Part shown: in pieces, positions 1-11,533 of the stretch
How the letters are laid out: every line of letters begins with the position of its first letter
Numbering within the stretch: position 1 is the stretch's first letter
Source of the DNA: Elusimicrobiota bacterium
Lineage (GTDB): Bacteria > Elusimicrobiota > Elusimicrobia > UBA1565 > UBA9628
Direction of reading: 5' to 3'
Length of the DNA: 64,000 nucleotides
NCBI GenBank assembly: GCA_016212855.1
Contig: JACRDP010000029.1
Coordinates: forward strand, 186,001-250,000
Translations under genes and position numbers: made by a program
Notes under the pieces: model-generated
Database searches by the model: none
What the model was told of the DNA's origin: nothing
Seen by the model: the letters and a program-made list of their open reading frames with translations, nothing else

Positions 1-233
1 TCGGCCCCGATCTGCTGCGTTCCGCGGCAGATTTAATCAAGCGCAAGTACTCGGGTATTCCGATCGCCGTGCGCGTGTTCGCCAACACCAAGGAGCTCGG
101 CGACTCCCAGGCCCGGTCCATCCAGGACTTCCTCCTGCGCGAGCTGATGGTCGCCGCGCGCCACGTCGGCGTCGACGCCAGCCGCGCGCCGTTCTCGGAT
201 CAGCGCGTCGAGATCGTTCTCCTCAACCGCTGA
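1..233 (+). CDS. C-terminal fragment, possible OmpA-like protein
   Basis: The reading frame is open from the window edge (first full codon at base 3) to TGA at 231-233 and gives 76 residues; the 5' part lies outside the window. The fragment reads GPDLLRSAADLIKRKY near its start and ends VEIVLLNR. The ending and the preceding helix resemble the last strand and helix of an OmpA-type peptidoglycan-binding domain, where the end is typically RVEIVL plus a short tail. That resemblance is weak, so the family call is tentative. It lies 87 nt upstream of ppdK on the same strand. Confidence 0.5.
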   Translation, partial: GPDLLRSAADLIKRKYSGIPIAVRVFANTKELGDSQARSIQDFLLRELMVAARHVGVDASRAPFSDQRVEIVLLNR

Positions 234-320
234 CGGACGCTGAGCCGGGCTGAAAAAAAGGCCCCGAAATAGGCCCCCGAGCCCTGTCAACGCATGGGGG
301 GACTTTGCTATTTATCGTGT

Positions 321-3041
<2,721 letters not shown>

Positions 3042-3062
3042 GTAATTCCGGTCTCCGTACCA

Positions 3063-3094
3063 GAGCCGCCCGGGACTCAGCCCCCGGGCGGCTC
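3063..3094 (+). terminator. GC-rich hairpin after ppdK
   Basis: A perfect 12-bp stem (GAGCCGCCCGGG paired with CCCGGGCGGCTC) around an 8-nt loop, 21 nt after the ppdK stop and about 70 nt before gap. It lacks a long T-tract (GCCTTCC follows), so termination strength is uncertain. Confidence 0.55.
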
Positions 3095-3140
3095 GCCTTC
3101 CTCCGGGGGTGGAAAATGCTCTTCAAAAATCCTAGGATGA

Positions 3141-4183
<1,043 letters not shown>

Positions 4184-4184
<1 letters not shown>

Positions 4185-5098
4185 TGAGCGGAAAGAAGCG
4201 GCACGCGACCGTCATCGGCGTACCTCTCGACTACGGGGCCTCGAAAAAGGGCGCTTCAGGAGGCCCGGCGGCCGTTCGCCGGGCGAACCTCATCGAGGGC
4301 CTCGAGACGCTCGGTCTCGAGGTCACCGACGCCGGCGACCTCGCCATCCCGAAGGTCGCCTTCGCGGCCAAGGGCAAGCTCAAGAACGGGGCGGCCATCC
4401 TCAAGGTCTGCTCGAACCTCGAGAAGCAGGCGTATGAAGCCGTGGCCAACGGCTCCGTGCCGATCACGCTCGGCGGCGATCACTCGCTGGCCGTGGGCTC
4501 GGTGTCCGGCGTCGCGCGCGCGTTTCGCGACAAAGGCCGCAAGATCGGCCTGATCTGGGTGGACGCGCACGCCGACATGAACACGCCCGACTCCTCGCCG
4601 ACGGGCAACGTGCACGGCATGCCGCTGGCGCACCTCCTCGGCATGGGGCACAAGGATTTCGCGCGCCTGGGCGGCTTCTCGCCCAAGATCGATCCGCGCA
4701 ACGTCGTGCTGCTCGGCGTGCGCGACGTGGACGCGGCCGAGGCCGTCAACATCCGCAAGTCCGGCATCCGCGTCTTCTCCATGCAGGAGATCGACCGCTA
4801 CGGCATGGGCGTCGTCACCGAGCAGGCCATCGACATGGCCAGCGACGGGACGGCGGGCTTCCACCTCAGCTTCGACATCGACTCCGTGGACCCGGGCAAC
4901 GCGCCCGGCACCGGCACGATCAAGCGCGGCGGCCTGACCTACCGCGAGTCGCACCTTCTCATGGAGCTGTGCGCCGACTCCGAGCGCATGGTGGGCCTCG
5001 ACCTCGTCGAGGTCAACCCGCTTGAGGACACCCAGAACGCGACCGCCGTGCTCGCCAGCGAGCTCATCGCCTCCGCGATGGGCAAGAACATTTACTGA
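4184..5098 (+). CDS. rocF: Arginase (ureohydrolase family)
   Basis: Binuclear-manganese ureohydrolase, most like arginase (L-arginine to ornithine + urea). The 304-aa product shows the metal-ligand motifs GGDHSLAVG, WVDAHADMNTP and SFDIDSVDPGNAPGTGT, and the arginase-typical SPTGNVHGMPLAHLLG and VEVNPLEDTQNATA. The ORF track's longer form starts inside gap; ATG 4184 overlaps the gap stop by one base (TAATG) and gives the natural N-terminus MSGKKRHATVIGVPLDYGAS. Its place between gap and pgk is unusual. An agmatinase or formimidoylglutamase is possible, but the central motif fits arginase best. Confidence 0.88.
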
Positions 5099-5150
5099 TG
5101 ACCGATCCTATGCGAGGAAATGGTCGCATCAATCGCCGTAAGGGGCGACC

Positions 5151-6356
5151 ATGACCGACAAACCGGCTCTGCGCCTCAAGCGCCTTCAGGAAATGACGGT
5201 CAAGGGCAAGCGCGTGCTCGTGCGCGTGGACTACAACGTGCCGATGAAAGGCGCCAAGATCGAGGACAACGCGCGCATTCGCGAGACGCTGAAGACCTTG
5301 GAGTTCCTGATCAACGAGGGGGCTAAAGTCGTCTTGATCGCGCACCTCGGCCGGCCGAAGGGGAAGGTCGAGCCGAAGTATTCGCTCAAGCCCGTGGCGG
5401 CCGAGCTTTCGAAGCTCATTAAAAAGCCCGTGGCCTTCGCCGAGGATTGCGTGGGCCCCGTCGCCGAGAAAGCGGTGGCGGCCCTGAAACCCGGCGAAGT
5501 GCTCCTCATGGAAAATTTGCGGTTTCATGCCGAAGAAGAGGCCAACGACGCGGCCTTCGCCAAGGCTCTCGCCAAGAACGGCGACGTGTTCATTCAGGAT
5601 GCCTTCGGTGCGCTGCACCGCGCGCACGCCTCGACGGCGGGCGTGACCAAGCACCTGCCCGGCGCGATCGGCTTCCTCGTTCAGCGCGAGCTCGAATTCC
5701 TCGACCGGGTGATCGGCAATCCCCAGCGGCCGTTTCTCGCCGTCATCGGCGGCGCGAAGGTCTCCGACAAGCTCGCCGTGCTCGACAAGCTCCTGGAGCG
5801 CGTGGACGCGTTGCTCATCGGCGGGGCCATGGCCTACACCTTCCTCGCCGCGCAGGGCATCAATATCGGCAAGTCGCTCCTCGAGAAGGACCAGATCGAC
5901 GCCGCCAAGGCGATCATCGAGAAGGCCTACAACAAGAAGGTCGAGTGCCTTCTTCCCGCCGACCACGTCATCGTCCGCGAGATCAAGCCCGACGCCGAGA
6001 CCAAGGTGACGCAGGCCATGGCGATCCCGCCCGACATGATCGGCGTGGACGTAGGCCCGCACACGATCGAATTCTTCACCGAGCACATCGGAAAGGCCCA
6101 GACCATCTTCTGGAACGGCCCGATGGGGATCTTCGAGATGCCGGCCTTCGCGACGGGCAGCAACGCCGTCGCCAAGGCGATGGCCGAGGCGACCGCCAAG
6201 GGCGCCATCAGCATCGTCGGCGGCGGCGACAGCCTGTCCGTGCTCGCCAAGATCGGGCTTGCGGGCAAGATGAGCCACTGTTCGACCGGGGGCGGAGCGT
6301 CTTTAGAACTCCTCGAGGGCAAGACCCTTCCCGGCCTGGTCGCGCTCGCCTCGTAA
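5151..6356 (+). CDS. pgk: Phosphoglycerate kinase
   Basis: Transfers phosphate from 1,3-bisphosphoglycerate to ADP in glycolysis. The 401-aa protein has the N-domain substrate motif VLVRVDYNVPMK, AHLGRPKG, the basic-patch segment ENLRFHAEEE, and the C-domain nucleotide site WNGPMGIFE with GGGDSLSVL and STGGGASLELLEG. A weak ribosome-binding site (AAGGGGCG) precedes ATG 5151. It follows the arginase gene by 52 nt and precedes secG by 20 nt, an order (gap-pgk-secG) common in bacteria apart from the inserted arginase. Confidence 0.97.
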   Translation: MTDKPALRLKRLQEMTVKGKRVLVRVDYNVPMKGAKIEDNARIRETLKTLEFLINEGAKVVLIAHLGRPKGKVEPKYSLKPVAAELSKLIKKPVAFAEDCVGPVAEKAVAALKPGEVLLMENLRFHAEEEANDAAFAKALAKNGDVFIQDAFGALHRAHASTAGVTKHLPGAIGFLVQRELEFLDRVIGNPQRPFLAVIGGAKVSDKLAVLDKLLERVDALLIGGAMAYTFLAAQGINIGKSLLEKDQIDAAKAIIEKAYNKKVECLLPADHVIVREIKPDAETKVTQAMAIPPDMIGVDVGPHTIEFFTEHIGKAQTIFWNGPMGIFEMPAFATGSNAVAKAMAEATAKGAISIVGGGDSLSVLAKIGLAGKMSHCSTGGGASLELLEGKTLPGLVALAS

Positions 6357-6362
6357 ATTAGG

Positions 6363-6368
6363 TATAAT
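6363..6368 (+). promoter_or_regulatory. -10 box TATAAT immediately before secG
   Basis: A consensus TATAAT ends 8 nt before the secG ATG (6377), just after the pgk stop. A start site about 7 nt downstream of the box would place the mRNA 5' end on or next to the start codon, with no room for a Shine-Dalgarno sequence. No clear -35 was found. Confidence 0.55.
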
Positions 6369-6376
6369 CGGCCATC

Positions 6377-6778
6377 ATGTACCACTTCCTGCTCGTCGTT
6401 CACTGCTTCGCGTGCCTCGGCATGATCCTGTTCGTGCTGCTCCAGACCGGGCGCGGCGCGGGCCTGTCCATGTTCGGCGGCGGGGGGGACTCGCTGATCA
6501 GCACGCCCAGCGGCACGAGTTTCATGAAGAAGTTCACCGCCGGCCTCGCGGCGACGTTCGCCTTCACCTCGCTTTTCCTGACGCTTCTCTCCGACCGCAC
6601 CGGCATGTCGAGCGTGACGTCCCGGGCCGTCGCGCCTCTGCCCGCTCCGGCGGCGGAAGCTCCGGCCGCGGCTCCGGCGGGCCCGACGTCGGCGGCGGCG
6701 TCCGACGCCTATAAGTCGGTCGCTCCGGCCGAGAAGCCGGCGGCGAAAAAGACGGAAGCGCCTAAATCCTCGAAGTAA
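6377..6778 (+). CDS. secG: Preprotein translocase subunit SecG
   Basis: Small membrane subunit of the SecYEG channel. The 133-aa product has a first membrane helix (YHFLLVVHCFACLGMILFVLL), the conserved cytoplasmic loop QTGRGAGLSMFGGGG, and a second helix (LAATFAFTSLFLTLL). The long Ala/Pro/Lys-rich C-terminal tail (about 60 residues) is an extension beyond the short SecG of enterobacteria and is low-complexity. It lies 20 nt after pgk and is followed directly by tRNA-Leu. Confidence 0.93.
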   Translation: MYHFLLVVHCFACLGMILFVLLQTGRGAGLSMFGGGGDSLISTPSGTSFMKKFTAGLAATFAFTSLFLTLLSDRTGMSSVTSRAVAPLPAPAAEAPAAAPAGPTSAAASDAYKSVAPAEKPAAKKTEAPKSSK

Positions 6779-6795
6779 CCAAGCAGCAAACCCGC

Positions 6796-6879
6796 GCACG
6801 GGTGGTGGAACTGGCAGACACATACGCTTGAGGTGCGTACGCCCGAAAGGGTTTGGGGGTTCGAGTCCCCCCTCGTGCA
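6796..6879 (+). tRNA. tRNA-Leu (anticodon GAG)
   Basis: An 84-nt class II tRNA. The acceptor GCACGGG pairs with CTCGTGC (one G-U), the anticodon stem-loop contains CTTGAGG giving anticodon GAG, there is a long variable arm, and the T arm is GGGGG-TTCGAGT-CCCCC. Discriminator is A6879; CCA is not encoded. No separate promoter was seen, so it may be co-transcribed with secG. Confidence 0.95.
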
Positions 6880-6890
6880 TGATTTCAGCT

Positions 6891-6954
6891 GGGGTCAGGC
6901 TTCACTATTCGAACCATTCGCAAGCGAATGGTTCGAATAGTGAAGCCTGACCCC
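6891..6954. repeat. Perfect 31-bp inverted repeat, 2-nt loop
   Basis: Arms at 6891-6921 and 6924-6954 are exactly complementary around a central AA. The outer ends are GGGGTCAGGC and GCCTGACCCC. It fills the gap between tRNA-Leu and the convergent binding-protein gene and may act as a bidirectional terminator. The GTCAGGC end is shared with the repeat at 20239-20313, suggesting a dispersed family. Confidence 0.93.
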
Positions 6955-6960
6955 TTCTCT

Positions 6961-8094
6961 CTAATAGGCCACTTCGAACTTCTTGGCGGCGAAGTTCGCC
7001 TTCGTCATCGTGACGAAGCCCCTCAGCGTGTCGCCCTTGGCGTCGAAGGCGATGTCGCCCACCATCCCGCGCCGGGTCCCGACGCGCACCGCCTCGAGGA
7101 CCTTGCGGCGATCCGGGCCTTCGGCCTTGCGCAGGGCCTGCAGCGCCACGCGCGCGGCCTCGTAGCCGTAGTGGTCGAAGGTGTGCAGCGCCGCTCCCGC
7201 CCATTGCTTCTGGTAGCGCGCGACGAAGTCGGAGGCGCTGGGCAGGGCCTCCACCGGAACGCCGCCGACCGAGAAGTACGCCCCGTCGACGGCGGGACCC
7301 GAGACCTCGAACAAATCCGGGTTCTTGGCGCCGTCCCCGGACATGAAGACGCCGGTCCAACCGGCGGCGCGGAGTTGTTTGATCAGCAAGCCCGCCTCCA
7401 TGTACAGCCCGCCGAAAAAGATCGCCTCGGGCTTGGCCGATTTCACGGCGGCGACCGCGGCGGCGAAATCCTTGTCGCCCCGGGAAACAGGCTCGAAGCT
7501 CAGCGTCGTTCCGCCCTTGCGCTCGAGCGCGCCGCGGAAGGATTCGGCGAAACCCAGGCCGTAGGGCGTGCGGTCGTGGATGAGCACGAAGCGCTTGAGC
7601 GACAGCCGCTTGACCGCGTATTCGGCGGCGTATTCGCCCTGCACGCTGTCCGAGGGGGGCAGGCGGAAGACGACGCGGTCGCCGCCCCAGTCCGGCCGGT
7701 CCTGCTGGAGGGTCAAAGAGGTCGCCGTCGCCGAAGGCGTAATCATCGCCAGCGGCGCTTGCGCGTAGACGCGCGAGGCTTCGAGGGCGCAGCCGGAGGT
7801 CATGTGGCCGATCACCGCGAACACGGACGGGTCGTCCGTCGCGCGGCGGGCGACGGAGGCAGCCTCGAACGGGTCGGCCTTGTCGTCGAGCACGACGATT
7901 TCGGGCGGGGTCAGGCCGGTCTCCTCCGCCTCGTCCGCCACGGCCATGCGCACGGCGCGCTCGAGCCCCTGGCCCTCTCCGCCCATGTCGCCGGTCATCG
8001 GCGCGGCGACCACGAGACGCGCGGGTCCTTCCGGCTGGCGTGCGCATGCGCACGCCAGCAGCAACGCGAGGGCGAACGGGCCGCGTCGGGACAT
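6961..8094 (-). CDS. LivJ-type ABC transporter substrate-binding lipoprotein
   Basis: Type I periplasmic-binding fold protein of the branched-chain amino-acid/amide family, probably a lipoprotein that captures a small solute in the periplasm. The 377-aa form begins MSRRGPFALALLLACACARQ with a lipobox at LLAC; the ORF track's longer start adds 29 residues that do not fit a signal peptide. Later motifs include LVVAAPMTGDMGG, VIGHMTSGCALEAS and FVLIHDRTPYGLGFAESF. No permease or ATPase genes adjoin it, so it is an orphan and its ligand is unknown. A TATCAT box lies 6 nt before the start, and the divergent desaturase begins only 33 nt away. Confidence 0.85.
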   Translation of the reverse strand: MSRRGPFALALLLACACARQPEGPARLVVAAPMTGDMGGEGQGLERAVRMAVADEAEETGLTPPEIVVLDDKADPFEAASVARRATDDPSVFAVIGHMTSGCALEASRVYAQAPLAMITPSATATSLTLQQDRPDWGGDRVVFRLPPSDSVQGEYAAEYAVKRLSLKRFVLIHDRTPYGLGFAESFRGALERKGGTTLSFEPVSRGDKDFAAAVAAVKSAKPEAIFFGGLYMEAGLLIKQLRAAGWTGVFMSGDGAKNPDLFEVSGPAVDGAYFSVGGVPVEALPSASDFVARYQKQWAGAALHTFDHYGYEAARVALQALRKAEGPDRRKVLEAVRVGTRRGMVGDIAFDAKGDTLRGFVTMTKANFAAKKFEVAY

Positions 8095-8114
8095 GGCCTC
8101 ATGATACGAAAAAG

Positions 8115-8120
8115 CTATCA
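8115..8120 (+). promoter_or_regulatory. -10 box TATCAT before the desaturase
   Basis: TATCAT ends 7 nt before GTG 8128. Its position favours GTG 8128 over the upstream in-frame ATG 8101 as the translation start. A second TATCAT on the opposite strand serves the divergent binding-protein gene; both boxes fit in a 33-bp gap. Confidence 0.45.
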
Positions 8121-8127
8121 TCCGTGC

Positions 8128-8982
8128 GTGAGCGCCGTCGACGTGCGCGCGGTCCGCGTTTTCGAGCTGGGCGAGGGGCAAACGGCCTGGCCCACCGTCG
8201 CGCTGTGCCTGACCGCCCTCGCCGTCCAGGCCGCGTCGAGCGCCGCGGCGATCACCGGCGTCTGGCCCACCCCGATTGCGATAGCAATCAACACGGCCTG
8301 CGCCTACTCACAGTTCACCGTCCTGCACGACGCGCTTCACCGCAGCGCCTCGCGGGTGTTTTGGCTCAACGAGGCGCTCGGCTATGTTTCCACTCTGGTC
8401 TTGTGCGGACCCTATTCCGCCTTCCGCCGGAACCATCTCCACCACCACGCGCACACGAACGACCCCCGCGAGGACCCTGATTTCTGGGTCGCGGGGACGA
8501 ATGGGGCGACGGTCGCCCTGCGCTGCCTGACCATGCTGCAGATGCACTACTGGAACTATCTGACGCGCCTGCGCCGCCGCGACTCCGCCTACGCCGAGTC
8601 CGTCGCGACGATCGCCGTGATCCTCGTTCTGCACGCCTGGGCCTGGCGCGCCGGCCATTTCGCCGACATCGTCCTGTATTGGACCGTGCCAGCCCAGCTC
8701 GCCGTGGCCGCCTTGGCCCTGACCTTCGACTACTGGCCGCACCGTCCGCACACGGCGCGCGGACGCTTCCGCGACACCGCGAACATCCTTCCCGCCTGGC
8801 TTGACCCGTTCTTTCTGTGCCAGAATCTCCACGCCGTGCACCATCTCTTCCCGCAGCTCCCCTGGTACCGCTATCGCGAGGCGCTCGGCGTCGTGGACGC
8901 CGGCCTGCGCCGCGAGGGCGTGCCGCAATGGGACTTCGCGACCGCGCTGAGAAAACTCCGACCGGGGCCTATTCCCTCATGA
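8128..8982 (+). CDS. Membrane fatty-acid desaturase/hydroxylase family protein
   Basis: Di-iron integral membrane oxygenase that would desaturate or hydroxylate an acyl or related lipid chain. The 284-aa product carries the three histidine boxes: HDALHR, HLHHHAHTNDPREDPD and NLHAVHHLFPQLPWYRY, separated by hydrophobic segments. The ORF track's 684-aa version runs antisense through the neighbouring gene and is wrong; the likely start is GTG 8128 behind a TATCAT box, with ATG 8101 as an alternative. It overlaps the next gene by ATGA. The substrate (fatty acid, carotenoid or other) cannot be told from the boxes. Confidence 0.85.
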   Translation: MSAVDVRAVRVFELGEGQTAWPTVALCLTALAVQAASSAAAITGVWPTPIAIAINTACAYSQFTVLHDALHRSASRVFWLNEALGYVSTLVLCGPYSAFRRNHLHHHAHTNDPREDPDFWVAGTNGATVALRCLTMLQMHYWNYLTRLRRRDSAYAESVATIAVILVLHAWAWRAGHFADIVLYWTVPAQLAVAALALTFDYWPHRPHTARGRFRDTANILPAWLDPFFLCQNLHAVHHLFPQLPWYRYREALGVVDAGLRREGVPQWDFATALRKLRPGPIPS

Positions 8983-9569
8983 TTCAGCTCGCCGACGGCG
9001 CCTACTGCTGGTCCGCGTTCAACGCCGAGAAGAAGTTCAACTTCAACGGCCACATCCTGCGCACGGCCGAGGGGACGGTGATCGTCGATCCCGTCGCGTT
9101 CGCTCCCGACGACCTATCCGTGATCGAGGCCGCGGGGCTCAAGCCCGACGCATTGGTGATCACGAATAGGAACCATCTCCGCGAGCGCGAGTCCGTGCTG
9201 AAGCGCTGGAAAATTCCGACCGTTTTGCACGCGGCCGAAGTTGAATCCTCCTGCATAACGCCCGAAAAAACGGTCAAGGACGGCGATAAAATTCACGGAC
9301 TCGTCGTCGTCCATCTTCCCGGCAAGTCGCCGGGGGAGATCGCCCTGTACTGGCCCGAGCGGCGCCTGTTTCTTCTCGGCGACGCCTTGATCGCGCCGAA
9401 CGGCAAGCTCAAGACCGTGCCGGCCGAGAAGCAGGAGGACCCTGCGACGCTCAAGAAATCGCTCGAGCTCCTGCGCACATACGATTTCGACCATCTCCTC
9501 GTCGGCGACGGCGATCCCCTGCTCGGCGACGCGAAATCCGCGGTCGTCGCGTTCCTGAATAAGAAGTGA
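8979..9569 (+). CDS. Metallo-beta-lactamase-fold protein with altered metal motif
   Basis: The 196-aa protein follows the MBL-fold order (NGHILRTAEGTVIVDPV, HLPGKSPGEIALYWPERR, FLLGDALI), but the usual THxHxDH signature is replaced by ITNRNHLRER, so most zinc ligands of the first site are missing. It may be a non-hydrolytic or single-metal variant. The start overlaps the desaturase stop (ATGA) and its own end overlaps the Nudix gene (GTGA), so desaturase, MBL protein and Nudix protein form a coupled set. The earlier ORF-track start at 8817 lies inside the desaturase. Confidence 0.75.
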   Translation: MIQLADGAYCWSAFNAEKKFNFNGHILRTAEGTVIVDPVAFAPDDLSVIEAAGLKPDALVITNRNHLRERESVLKRWKIPTVLHAAEVESSCITPEKTVKDGDKIHGLVVVHLPGKSPGEIALYWPERRLFLLGDALIAPNGKLKTVPAEKQEDPATLKKSLELLRTYDFDHLLVGDGDPLLGDAKSAVVAFLNKK

Positions 9570-9982
9570 GGAGTTTTTCCTGCCGGATTTACGGCGTCCT
9601 GCGCGACGGGCCGAGCGTCCTGCTGACGCGCTCCCGCTTCAAGGACCGCACCTTCGTCAACTTCCCCGGCGGCGGCGTCGAGATCGAGGAGGCGCCGGGC
9701 GAGGCCCTGCTGCGCGAGTTTCGCGAGGAGACCGGCCTCATGGTCAAGCCGGCGCGCGTCCTGTACTCCAGCGAGGCCTGCCACCTCTCCACCCAGGCCC
9801 CGATCCAGATCGTGTCCGTTTACTGGCTCGTCGAGCGGGTCTCCGGGGACTTGAACCTCGCCGGAAACGGCGAGGATGTGCTCGAACTGTTCTGGCGCGA
9901 GGTCTCCGACCTTCCGTTGAAAGAGATGTTCCCAGCCGAGCTCGAGTTCTGCGCCCGGCTTCCCGCTTTGCTCGGCACTTGA
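9566..9982 (+). CDS. Nudix hydrolase
   Basis: Hydrolyses a nucleoside diphosphate linked to another moiety. The 138-aa protein contains an exact Nudix box, GGVEIEEAPGEALLREFREETG, matching Gx5Ex7REUxEExGU at about residues 32-54. The start is GTG 9566, overlapping the previous stop by four bases. The substrate is unknown. It is the last gene of the three-gene overlap cluster. Confidence 0.9.
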   Translation: MRSFSCRIYGVLRDGPSVLLTRSRFKDRTFVNFPGGGVEIEEAPGEALLREFREETGLMVKPARVLYSSEACHLSTQAPIQIVSVYWLVERVSGDLNLAGNGEDVLELFWREVSDLPLKEMFPAELEFCARLPALLGT

Positions 9983-10016
9983 TCCGCGGTGCCGACGGCG
10001 GCCTCTGTCATGACTT

Positions 10017-10050
10017 GGAGACATGATTATCTTAAGATAAAACTGTCCCC
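10017..10050. repeat. Short inverted repeat with GGAGACA/TGTCCCC ends
   Basis: Outer arms GGAGACA and TGTCCCC pair with one mismatch around a perfect 14-nt palindrome TTATCTTAAGATAA (10027-10040). Its ends resemble the CTTGTCCC arm of the 23816-23963 element. It lies directly upstream of the promoter of the following gene. Confidence 0.6.
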
Positions 10051-10079
10051 TTGAAAGCGAGGCGTTCCGGGGTTATCCT
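10051..10079 (+). promoter_or_regulatory. Promoter TTGAAA-17-TATCCT
   Basis: TTGAAA (10051-10056) and TATCCT (10074-10079) are 17 bp apart. The -10 ends 6 nt before GTG 10086, which would give a leaderless or nearly leaderless transcript. Confidence 0.6.
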
Positions 10080-10085
10080 CGTCCT

Positions 10086-10760
10086 GTGAAACGATTCGCC
10101 GTCGGAATTCTGTTTTTCGGCGTAATCCGAGCCGCCGCCGGCCCGACCGGATCGACGCATGTCGTGCCGGCCACCGGCTACCCCGGCGCTTACCTCGGCA
10201 CGGTGGGACTGTCGCTTCAAGCCGATCCTTTATACGGCTCGCGCCTGCTCGACTCCTTCGAGCTGCACCTGCGCTCCGTGTCCGCGATGACCGTCCCGCG
10301 CGCGGTGAAGGATTACCTGGAGGTCGCCGTGATCGGCACGTCTTCCCAGCAGGCCGTGAAGGCCGCGTTGGGCAAGGAGACGATGGAGCCGCAGCGAGCG
10401 GCCGCCTTGCTGCTCGCGCACGCCCTCGCGCGGCCGGAGCAGTTCCGCGAGGTGCTCGACGGGCTGGAAGCGCAGAAGGCCGGGCTCGGCAAGCACACGG
10501 CCAAGCTTCTGCGCGAGGCGAAGGGCTCCGGCGACAAGCGTCTCATCCGGACTTTGCGCGCGCGGGGGGAGACGGACCCTAAAGCTCCCGGCCTGACCTA
10601 CGACCGCTTCGGTGAGCTGACCGGGTTGTTCGACGGCGCGGCGGACGGCCGCGACACGATCGAAATCCGCGGCCCCGTGGCGGTTCCAGACGCCTACACC
10701 GGCTACGGGCCCGATGGGCGCCCGCGCCGCACCGGCCTCGCGGCTCCCTCCCGCAACTAG
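10086..10760 (+). CDS. Hypothetical secreted protein
   Basis: A 224-aa product starting at GTG 10086. The N-terminus MKRFAVGILFFGVIRAAAG looks like a signal peptide with a cleavage region near AAAG. The middle is helical and rich in Ala, Leu and charged residues (for example AAALLLAHALARPEQFREVL), a pattern reminiscent of repeat-helix scaffolds, with a Gly/Pro-rich end. No known catalytic motif is visible and I do not recognise the family. It has its own promoter and precedes tRNA-Ala on the same strand. Confidence 0.65.
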   Translation: MKRFAVGILFFGVIRAAAGPTGSTHVVPATGYPGAYLGTVGLSLQADPLYGSRLLDSFELHLRSVSAMTVPRAVKDYLEVAVIGTSSQQAVKAALGKETMEPQRAAALLLAHALARPEQFREVLDGLEAQKAGLGKHTAKLLREAKGSGDKRLIRTLRARGETDPKAPGLTYDRFGELTGLFDGAADGRDTIEIRGPVAVPDAYTGYGPDGRPRRTGLAAPSRN

Positions 10761-10769
10761 GCGCGCCGG

Positions 10770-10798
10770 TTGAGCGGTCAGCCGCAATCTGGTAGAAT
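10770..10798 (+). promoter_or_regulatory. tRNA-Ala promoter TTGAGC-17-TAGAAT
   Basis: TTGAGC (10770-10775) and TAGAAT (10793-10798) have the optimal 17-bp spacing, and the mature tRNA begins 8 nt after the -10 box. This is the clearest full sigma-70-type promoter in the window and shows that TAGAAT-like boxes are functional here. Confidence 0.75.
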
Positions 10799-10806
10799 GT
10801 CCTCCC

Positions 10807-10879
10807 GGGCCTTTAGCTCAGCTGGGAGAGCGCCTGCATGGCATGCAGGAGGTCAGCGGTTCGATCCCGCTAAGGTCCA
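10807..10879 (+). tRNA. tRNA-Ala (anticodon GGC)
   Basis: A 73-nt cloverleaf. The acceptor GGGCCTT pairs with AAGGTCC, the D arm contains GCTCAGCTGGGAGAGC, the anticodon arm is CCTGC-ATGGCAT-GCAGG with anticodon GGC, and the T arm includes TTCGATC. Discriminator A10879; no encoded CCA. Confidence 0.96.
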
Positions 10880-10886
10880 AAAATTT

Positions 10887-10917
10887 AAAGCCCCCGACGA
10901 GGGGGCTTTTCTTTTTT
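10887..10917 (+). terminator. Rho-independent terminator after tRNA-Ala
   Basis: Stem AAAGCCCCC / GGGGGCTTT around the loop GACGA, followed by TCTTTTTT. It starts 8 nt after the tRNA 3' end. Confidence 0.9.
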
Positions 10918-10978
10918 CCGTTAACCTGACGTTTGGTAAATATTTGGTGGAGGACCCGGCGGTTTACGGGCTATAACC

Positions 10979-11452
10979 ATGGCGAGAGGACAAATCACCA
11001 TGGACGAACTTCGATTCGTACAATTGACGAAAGAGATGGTCGCCGAGGAGTTGCGTTTACTCGGTGACCCCTGCACGGCCGCCGCGGCCGTCGTGCGCAA
11101 GACTCTTCAAGCCGCTTTTCAGGTTCCGTCCGCGAGCGACGCCGCTCCGGCGCGCGTCATCGAGGAGACGGTCAAGGGCGCCATGACGGCCCTGCTCCTC
11201 GCCGATCACAGCCTGACTCGCGGCTCGATACTGGTCGTGGAAGCGGTGATGGACGTGGCCGCCAAGCGGGACCTGGATCCGACCGACAGCATGCGCGCGG
11301 CGCTCAGGGGGCTGGCCGACCTGAAGCGCTTCGTGGACCCCGCCCGGATCGACGACATCCGGCTCGAGATCGAGGCTCATTACATGGGCGCCGGCGTGGT
11401 GTTTATGGAGTATCTGCGCGCGGCTCCGGCGAAGGTCCAGGTGAAAGTTTAA
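10979..11452 (+). CDS. Hypothetical helical protein
   Basis: A 157-aa, probably cytoplasmic, helix-rich protein of unknown function. Visible segments are TKEMVAEELRLLGDPCTAAAAVVRKTL near the start and a conserved-looking LVVEAVMDVAAKRDLDP in the middle; there is no signal peptide or known motif. TATAAC lies 1 nt before ATG 10979, so ATG 11000 (MDELRFVQ), with GAGAGG about 11 nt upstream, is an equally good start. It is followed by a GC-rich hairpin at 11463. Confidence 0.6.
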   Translation: MARGQITMDELRFVQLTKEMVAEELRLLGDPCTAAAAVVRKTLQAAFQVPSASDAAPARVIEETVKGAMTALLLADHSLTRGSILVVEAVMDVAAKRDLDPTDSMRAALRGLADLKRFVDPARIDDIRLEIEAHYMGAGVVFMEYLRAAPAKVQVKV

Positions 11453-11462
11453 TAGCGGCTAG

Positions 11463-11484
11463 GCCGGGTCGCGAGCGACCCGGC
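11463..11484 (+). terminator. GC-rich hairpin
   Basis: GCCGGGTCGC and GCGACCCGGC are perfect complements separated by GA, 10 nt after the upstream stop codon. No T-run follows, so its role as a terminator is only probable. Confidence 0.45.
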
Positions 11485-11533
11485 ACAGGGACGATATATG
11501 GAAATCCTTTAGTCCCTAGTGCTACGATGAGTC

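Noticed and set aside
10770-10976. 68-aa ORF overlapping tRNA-Ala
   Set aside because: It reads through the tRNA and its terminator, so it cannot be a normal coding gene.
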